Position numbers and translations under genes: made by a program. The notes beneath the pieces are model-generated. The model was not told the DNA's origin. It saw only the letters and a list, made by a program, of their open reading frames with translations, and ran no database searches. Of a DNA stretch of 46,727 nt, positions 42,574 to 46,727 are shown piece by piece. The DNA is taken from NCBI GenBank assembly GCA_902362865.1, contig CABIYE010000027.1, forward strand, positions 1-46,727, written 5' to 3'. Every line of letters starts with the position of its first letter. Position 1 is the stretch's first letter. This stretch comes from Clostridiaceae bacterium. GTDB lineage: Bacteria; Bacillota; Clostridia; Lachnospirales; Lachnospiraceae.

Positions 42574-43461
42574 ATGGAATATGTAACCTTATCAAACGGA
42601 GTAAAAATGCCGATTCTCGGATACGGCGTTTATCAGGTAACGAAGGACGAATGTGAACGGTGCGTATTGGATGCCCTGGAGGTAGGATATCGCAGCATTG
42701 ATACCGCACAGTCTTACTTCAACGAGGAGGAAGTAGGCTCTGCCATGAAAAAGAGCGGTATTCCGAGAGAGGAGATTTTCCTGACCTCTAAGGTATGGGT
42801 GGAGCATTACGGATATGAGGAAACCAGAAAATCCGTAGAAGAATCCTTGCGGAAGCTCCAGACAGACTATCTGGACCTGATGCTGCTCCATCAGCCTTTC
42901 AACGATTACTATGGCGCATACCGGGCGTTGGAGGATTTGTATGACGAAGGAAAGCTGCGTGCCATCGGCGTATCTAACTTCTATCCGGATAGGCTGGTGG
43001 ATCTTGCTTCCTTTACGAGAATCCCGCCGATGGTCAATCAGATTGAGACGCATGTGCTGAACCAGCGCACAGAAGATTATGAGTGGATGAGCAAATATCA
43101 TGTTGCTCACGAAGCATGGGCGCCCTTTGGAGAGGGCCGTGGAGGTCTTTTTGACAACGAGGCATTAAAGCAGATTGGCGAAAAATATGGTAAGACCACT
43201 GCGCAGGTGATGCTCCGCTGGAATATTCAGAGAGGTGTGATCGTGCTTCCGAAGTCAACTCATAAGGAAAGAATGATTCAGAATTTGGATGTCTTTGACT
43301 TCACGCTTACCGATGAGGATATGAGCGCCATCGCTGGGCTGGATACGAAAACCAGCGCCTTCTTCTCTCACTATGACCCGAACATGGTAGAGTGGTTCGT
43401 AAAGATGGTGGAAGAGCGGAAGAAACAGCATGACAGCAGCAAGGAAAAGAAAAACTGGTAA
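42574..43461 (+). CDS. Aldo/keto reductase
   Basis: A 295-residue NADPH-dependent aldo/keto reductase with all catalytic residues: Asp and Tyr in SIDTAQSYFNEEEVG, Lys in LTSKVWVEHYG, His in MLLHQPFNDYYG. The C-terminal cofactor site GVIVLPKSTHKERMIQN is present. It reduces aldehydes or ketones. GGAGG precedes the start, 15 bases after the broken paralogue. Confidence 0.92.
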   Translation: MEYVTLSNGVKMPILGYGVYQVTKDECERCVLDALEVGYRSIDTAQSYFNEEEVGSAMKKSGIPREEIFLTSKVWVEHYGYEETRKSVEESLRKLQTDYLDLMLLHQPFNDYYGAYRALEDLYDEGKLRAIGVSNFYPDRLVDLASFTRIPPMVNQIETHVLNQRTEDYEWMSKYHVAHEAWAPFGEGRGGLFDNEALKQIGEKYGKTTAQVMLRWNIQRGVIVLPKSTHKERMIQNLDVFDFTLTDEDMSAIAGLDTKTSAFFSHYDPNMVEWFVKMVEERKKQHDSSKEKKNW

Positions 43462-43482
43462 AGCAGTCACTCACCATTAGAT

Positions 43483-43548
43483 ATAACCTTTAGGTATCAA
43501 CTGAACAACAAATCGAGACTTCTGACGAGGTCTCGATTTTTTTATAAT
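43483..43548 (+). promoter_or_regulatory. LysR-type promoter D (flavodoxin/DUF4405 operon)
   Basis: ATAACCTTTAGGTAT dyad (43483-43497), AACTGA box (43499-43504), -35 TTCTGA (43520-43525), 17-bp spacer, -10 TATAAT (43543-43548). ATCGAGAC (43512-43519) and GTCTCGAT with T residues form a hairpin over the -35, as in copy A. Confidence 0.75.
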
Positions 43549-43593
43549 AAGGATACAGGAATAACCTGAAAAATATTCTGGAGGTAAACACTC

Positions 43594-44262
43594 ATGATGA
43601 AACGTGAACTTATAGCTCGTATCCTGTCCTGTCTTCTGGTAGTTACTATGATTGTAACGCTTGCGGCATGTGACCGGGCAGATGATACAAAGAACGCACA
43701 AACGGAAGAAAAGCAGGAGAGCGGCAAGATTCTGATTGCCTATTTTACCGCTGCGGAGAACAGCGGTGTGGACGCGGTTTCCTCAGCAAGCTATACCACG
43801 ATAGGTGGAACTGCGGTTGGGCGGCTCCGTGCAGTGGCGGATATGATTCAGGAGAATACAGACGGAGACCTGTTTTCCATTCAGACCGCTGTAGTTTATC
43901 CGTCAGACGGTGGGGAATTGATTGACTATGCGGCAGAAGAACAGGACGAAAACGCACGTCCGGAATTAACCAGCCATATTGAGGACTTGGATCAGTATGG
44001 TACGATCTTTGTCGGCTTCCCTACTTGGTGGTACGACATGCCCCAGGCGCTTTACAGCTTTTTTGATGAATATGACTTCTCCGGCAAGACGATCATTCCG
44101 TTTAATGTCCACAACGGGAGCCGTTTCTCCGGAACCATTGATACAATCAAGGAGTTGGAGCTGGACGCAACAGTGGTTGAAGATGGATTTACGGTCAGCG
44201 AGAGAGATGTAGCGGAAGCATCAGAGGATGTTGCCGAATGGCTGAACGGACTTGGTTATTAA
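43594..44262 (+). CDS. Flavodoxin-domain lipoprotein 2
   Basis: A 222-residue protein: lipoprotein signal (RILSCLLVVTMIVTLAAC), then a flavodoxin domain (ILIAYFTAAENSGVDAVSSASYTT; FVGFPTWWYDMPQALYSFFDEYDFSGKTIIPFNVHNGSRFSGTI). The FMN loop differs from classic SxTGNT (FTAAENSG), as in the longer flavodoxin_4-like group. It is probably an extracytoplasmic FMN electron carrier. It sits under LysR-type promoter D and is followed 13 bases on by a DUF4405 membrane protein, a natural redox partner. Confidence 0.88.
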   Translation: MMKRELIARILSCLLVVTMIVTLAACDRADDTKNAQTEEKQESGKILIAYFTAAENSGVDAVSSASYTTIGGTAVGRLRAVADMIQENTDGDLFSIQTAVVYPSDGGELIDYAAEEQDENARPELTSHIEDLDQYGTIFVGFPTWWYDMPQALYSFFDEYDFSGKTIIPFNVHNGSRFSGTIDTIKELELDATVVEDGFTVSERDVAEASEDVAEWLNGLGY

Positions 44263-44275
44263 GGAGGCAGTTTAA

Positions 44276-44986
44276 ATGAAACCCAAAATGATTGCGAAGA
44301 TATGTGTGGATATCGGCATGACGATTGCTCTGCTGCTGCTTATGCCCTATGAGCTGGTTGGACAGGCGGCTCATGAGTGGATCGGGATTGGAATTTTCAT
44401 TCTTTTTATCGTTCACCATATCTTAAACTGGAAATGGAGTCGAAATTCACTCAAAGGGAAATATACGCCGCTGAGAATCTGGCAGACTATATTGGTAATT
44501 TTTGCGCTGGTCTCCATGATTGGTTCCATGGTCAGCGGAGCCATTCTTTCCCGCCATGCTCTTTCTTTTCTGCCGATCAGCGGTGGACGTTCTTTTGGAA
44601 GAAGCCTGCACATGCTTGCATCTTATTGGGGCTTTGTTCTGTTGTCCTTACATCTGGGTCTGCATTGGAGCATGATGATAGGAATGGCGAAAAAAGCGGT
44701 AAAGAAACCATCTGCTGTCCGTACATGGATACTGCGTATCCTGTCATTGGCGATTGCCGGGTATGGTGTGTTCGCCTTTGTAAAACGGGAAATAGGGAGC
44801 TATATGCTTCTGAGAATACAGTTTGTATTCTTCAATTTTGAAGAGCCGTTGATTTTCTTCCTGTTGGATTATGCAGCGGTTATGGGACTGTTCGTATTCA
44901 TTGGGCATTATCTTACGGAGATTTTGAAATATTGCAGCCGAAAGAGGCAGATGCAGCCGGCAGACAACAAAAGATTCCCAGATTAA
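44276..44986 (+). CDS. DUF4405 membrane protein (cytochrome b-like)
   Basis: A 236-residue protein with about six membrane segments and conserved His residues (AAHEWIGIGIFILFIVHHILNW; SLHMLASYWGFVLLSLHLGLHWSMM), the pattern of DUF4405 proteins linked to flavin-based extracytoplasmic electron transfer. Likely passes electrons between quinone or NADH dehydrogenase and the flavodoxin lipoprotein encoded just upstream. The redox role is inference. It overlaps the convergent channel gene by four bases. Confidence 0.8.
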   Translation: MKPKMIAKICVDIGMTIALLLLMPYELVGQAAHEWIGIGIFILFIVHHILNWKWSRNSLKGKYTPLRIWQTILVIFALVSMIGSMVSGAILSRHALSFLPISGGRSFGRSLHMLASYWGFVLLSLHLGLHWSMMIGMAKKAVKKPSAVRTWILRILSLAIAGYGVFAFVKREIGSYMLLRIQFVFFNFEEPLIFFLLDYAAVMGLFVFIGHYLTEILKYCSRKRQMQPADNKRFPD

Positions 44987-45465
44987 TCCGATTTTTCATT
45001 TTCGTGTCCCTGATTTTTTTTCGTTTTTTTAAAAATAGAGTTGTTTTTTTCGTCTAAAAACAACTTCGCACGCTCGGACATGATCGTGAGCTCTTCTTGA
45101 GAAAGCTCTGGAAGCCGTTGCAATTTATCGACAAATGCTGCAAGCGTTTCCTTTTGCTGGATCTGTATGAGCTGGTTATAGTAATTAACGATGACACCAG
45201 TTACAAGCGCGATTACGATTAAAGAATAGATTGTCAGTAGTACAGAAGCGGTTTTTGCGATCAGTGTTGTGACGACGATATCTCCAAATCCGGCAGTAGA
45301 AACCACAGCATAACAGTACCACAAGGCATCCCGGTATGTATTGATGTGAGGGTCGGCCAGTTGGATGACCAGAGCGTCCGCCAGGAGAAACAACAGATAA
45401 GAAAGAAGTATCTGTGTTGTGTGTGTTCGGATCAGTATGGATTTTAAGAGGCGTAATTTTTTCAT
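44983..45465 (-). CDS. Two-helix K+ channel-like protein
   Basis: A 160-residue protein with two or three membrane helices and a pore motif AVVSTAGFGDIVVTT, a potassium-channel selectivity filter of the TxGFGD type. A coiled C-terminal tail follows (NQLIQIQQKETLAAFVDKLQRLPELSQEELTIMSERAKLFLDEKNNS). The start at 45465 is preceded on the minus strand by AAAGGAG. It would form a small K+ or cation channel as a tetramer. It is convergent with DUF4405. Confidence 0.85.
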   Translation of the reverse strand: MKKLRLLKSILIRTHTTQILLSYLLFLLADALVIQLADPHINTYRDALWYCYAVVSTAGFGDIVVTTLIAKTASVLLTIYSLIVIALVTGVIVNYYNQLIQIQQKETLAAFVDKLQRLPELSQEELTIMSERAKLFLDEKNNSIFKKTKKNQGHENEKSD

Positions 45466-45659
45466 AGTCAGCTCCTTTAGGTGAGTTTCTTCTTGAGTTC
45501 CAGAAAATAATGGTTTTGCTATTATACATGAAAAAGAATAGAAAAGCAAGAGGAAGGCAATTGTAAAAATGGCAGTGCTGACGATGATTTCCTTTTTATT
45601 TTGATCAATTGACCAATAAGTTCTGATGCGGTATAATACTTTAAAATTGGAGGTATAGC

Positions 45660-46667
45660 ATGGAACTGATTAATTTAGAAAAAGCCTTTAAAAATCATAC
45701 ATTTAGAACAGAAGAGGATGTGAAAATACATTTTCACGCAGATATTGTTGAGCCTTTATTAAAGGAATTAAATCCTGCCCGTGCAAATCAATATAGAAGT
45801 GAAGATACACTTCTTGCCGGAGGCAGAACGGATGCCACATTTCAGAATATATCTTTTGAATTAAAGAAATTAAAATATTTCAAAACGAAAAATGGCGTGA
45901 AAGAAGCTCTTTATGGCAGAGATGCAAACGATCATGGTTTATATGATTACATTATCGGCAATGCAGGCATTTATGAGACAGATTCAAGCGACGTTATAAC
46001 GGTGAAATTGTTAAACGGTATTGGCGTCGGGTTTGATGGAAATAATTTTATTTTTGCCCGATTTGTACCTTCTCCGGTTGGCAGTCCCGTAAACACAAGC
46101 AAACTGAAAATAAACATCAAATATGATTTGTCAATTACCTTTGTTTATGAAGTTAAAGACTTTTCATCAGGACTTAAGAAATTGGCGTTCCTTTTGAAGC
46201 AGCAGGATAAAATCGCACTGAATAAGAAGAATCTCATTTCTATTATTAATCCCAAAAGTTCTTTTGTTCAAAAAAATATTAAGATAATTTATGATGAGTT
46301 ATATTTTAATCTTAATGATTTAAATGGCAGCAATCGTGTACGTACTTTGTATAAAGAGTGGGATAGGGTATTTGGCACAATGTACGGAGAAGACGATGAG
46401 GCAACTTCTTTCACCGAAGTTTCATCAGTGATAAAAGAAATTTATGGTTTCGGTGATGAGGTTATAATTGACAGTAAAGTATATTTATTTGCGCTTCAAA
46501 CATTTTTTAATATGTTTTTGAAGCTGCTTATATATTCATTCTTAGCTCAGCTTGTTAGTCCAACCTTTAAGGTTGAAACGCTTACAAAGCCGCAAATTGA
46601 TAAATTGTTTGACGGTGAACTAAATAAGTACGAATCATTGGTGATGATGTGGTATAAAAAAAGTTGA
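45660..46667 (+). CDS. PD-(D/E)XK-type protein, probably the front part of a restriction-modification enzyme
   Basis: A 335-residue, AT-rich gene. The N-terminus has a nuclease-like motif GGRTDATFQNISFELKK (Asp and Glu-x-Lys of the PD-(D/E)XK fold), followed by ALYGRDANDHGLYDYIIGN. This resembles the restriction domain that opens large type II restriction-methylases of the Eco57I kind. The C-terminus (KLFDGELNKYESLVMMWYKKS) ends in a region that normally continues into the methylase part, so the gene may be truncated. GGAGGTATAGC precedes the start. The low GC differs strongly from its neighbours. Confidence 0.6.
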   Translation: MELINLEKAFKNHTFRTEEDVKIHFHADIVEPLLKELNPARANQYRSEDTLLAGGRTDATFQNISFELKKLKYFKTKNGVKEALYGRDANDHGLYDYIIGNAGIYETDSSDVITVKLLNGIGVGFDGNNFIFARFVPSPVGSPVNTSKLKINIKYDLSITFVYEVKDFSSGLKKLAFLLKQQDKIALNKKNLISIINPKSSFVQKNIKIIYDELYFNLNDLNGSNRVRTLYKEWDRVFGTMYGEDDEATSFTEVSSVIKEIYGFGDEVIIDSKVYLFALQTFFNMFLKLLIYSFLAQLVSPTFKVETLTKPQIDKLFDGELNKYESLVMMWYKKS

Positions 46668-46672
46668 CACCC

Positions 46673-46727
46673 CATTCTCAAGGATTTGAGATATAATCTA
46701 GAGAATAAGGAGTGAACAAAATGGCAG
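46673..46727 (+). CDS. 5' end of a further gene (partial)
   Basis: ATGGCAG at 46721-46727 follows AAGGAGTG at standard spacing, so a new gene begins here. Upstream, TCTCAA-GGAT-TTGAGA (46674-46689) is a perfect 6-bp dyad touching TATAAT; TTGACA at 46664 has a 22-bp spacer, too long for a normal promoter. No family can be named from two codons. Confidence 0.4.

Overview
The window reads as DNA from a gut-type Clostridia (Lachnospiraceae-like) bacterium: Shine-Dalgarno sites are strong, GC is moderate, TAA, TGA and TAG are all used as stops, and the genes belong to Tn1549-family integrative and conjugative elements (ICEs) of low-GC Gram-positives. No rRNA, tRNA or CRISPR array was seen.

Bases 1 to about 30,500 are the right-hand part of an ICE. 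The window opens in the 3' end of a tet(O)-type ribosomal protection gene, followed by a tet(40)-like efflux gene broken by an in-frame amber codon. Next comes the DNA-processing half of the conjugation module: topoisomerase III, several small ICE proteins, a 2454-residue methylase/helicase with a tnpV-type gene nested in another frame, MobC, a membrane protein and a MOBP-like relaxase with a candidate oriT behind it. The VirB4/VirD4-type secretion genes expected further left are not in the window.

The cargo follows (16.1-27 kb). It holds a BREX remnant (HTH, brxA, brxB and a brxC cut at about a quarter length and fused to foreign sequence), a YjbR-like protein, and an XRE repressor/ImmA protease pair divergent from a Y-family DNA polymerase operon with clustered CACGAA operators. 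That operon also carries a second ImmA-like protease and a zinc ribbon. Further on are an XRE gene behind an attenuator-like leader, a two-gene AAA ATPase/TOPRIM-like putative defence pair, a region rich in nested inverted repeats that may be a structured RNA, and a MazF-type toxin with no visible antitoxin. The element ends with an excisionase-like gene and two tandem paralogous tyrosine recombinases. The right end should lie just after 30.3 kb.

Bases 30.5-45 kb look like flanking chromosome: two LysR regulators, then a redox and flavoprotein cluster (alpha/beta hydrolase lipoprotein, iron alcohol dehydrogenase, two flavodoxin lipoproteins, flavin reductase, aldo/keto reductases, MATE exporter, RibD-like reductase, DUF4405 membrane protein). 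Four promoters here share one geometry: a dyad centred 30 bp before a weak TTCTGC-type -35, a conserved AACTG box, a 17-bp spacer and a TATAAT-like -10. This is the classic layout of LysR-activated promoters. Several genes in the cluster are broken: two aldo/keto reductases, an esterase fused to an HPr tail, and PTS enzyme I. The window closes with a K+ channel-like protein, an AT-rich PD-(D/E)XK-type protein that looks like the front of a longer restriction-modification enzyme, and the first codons of another gene.
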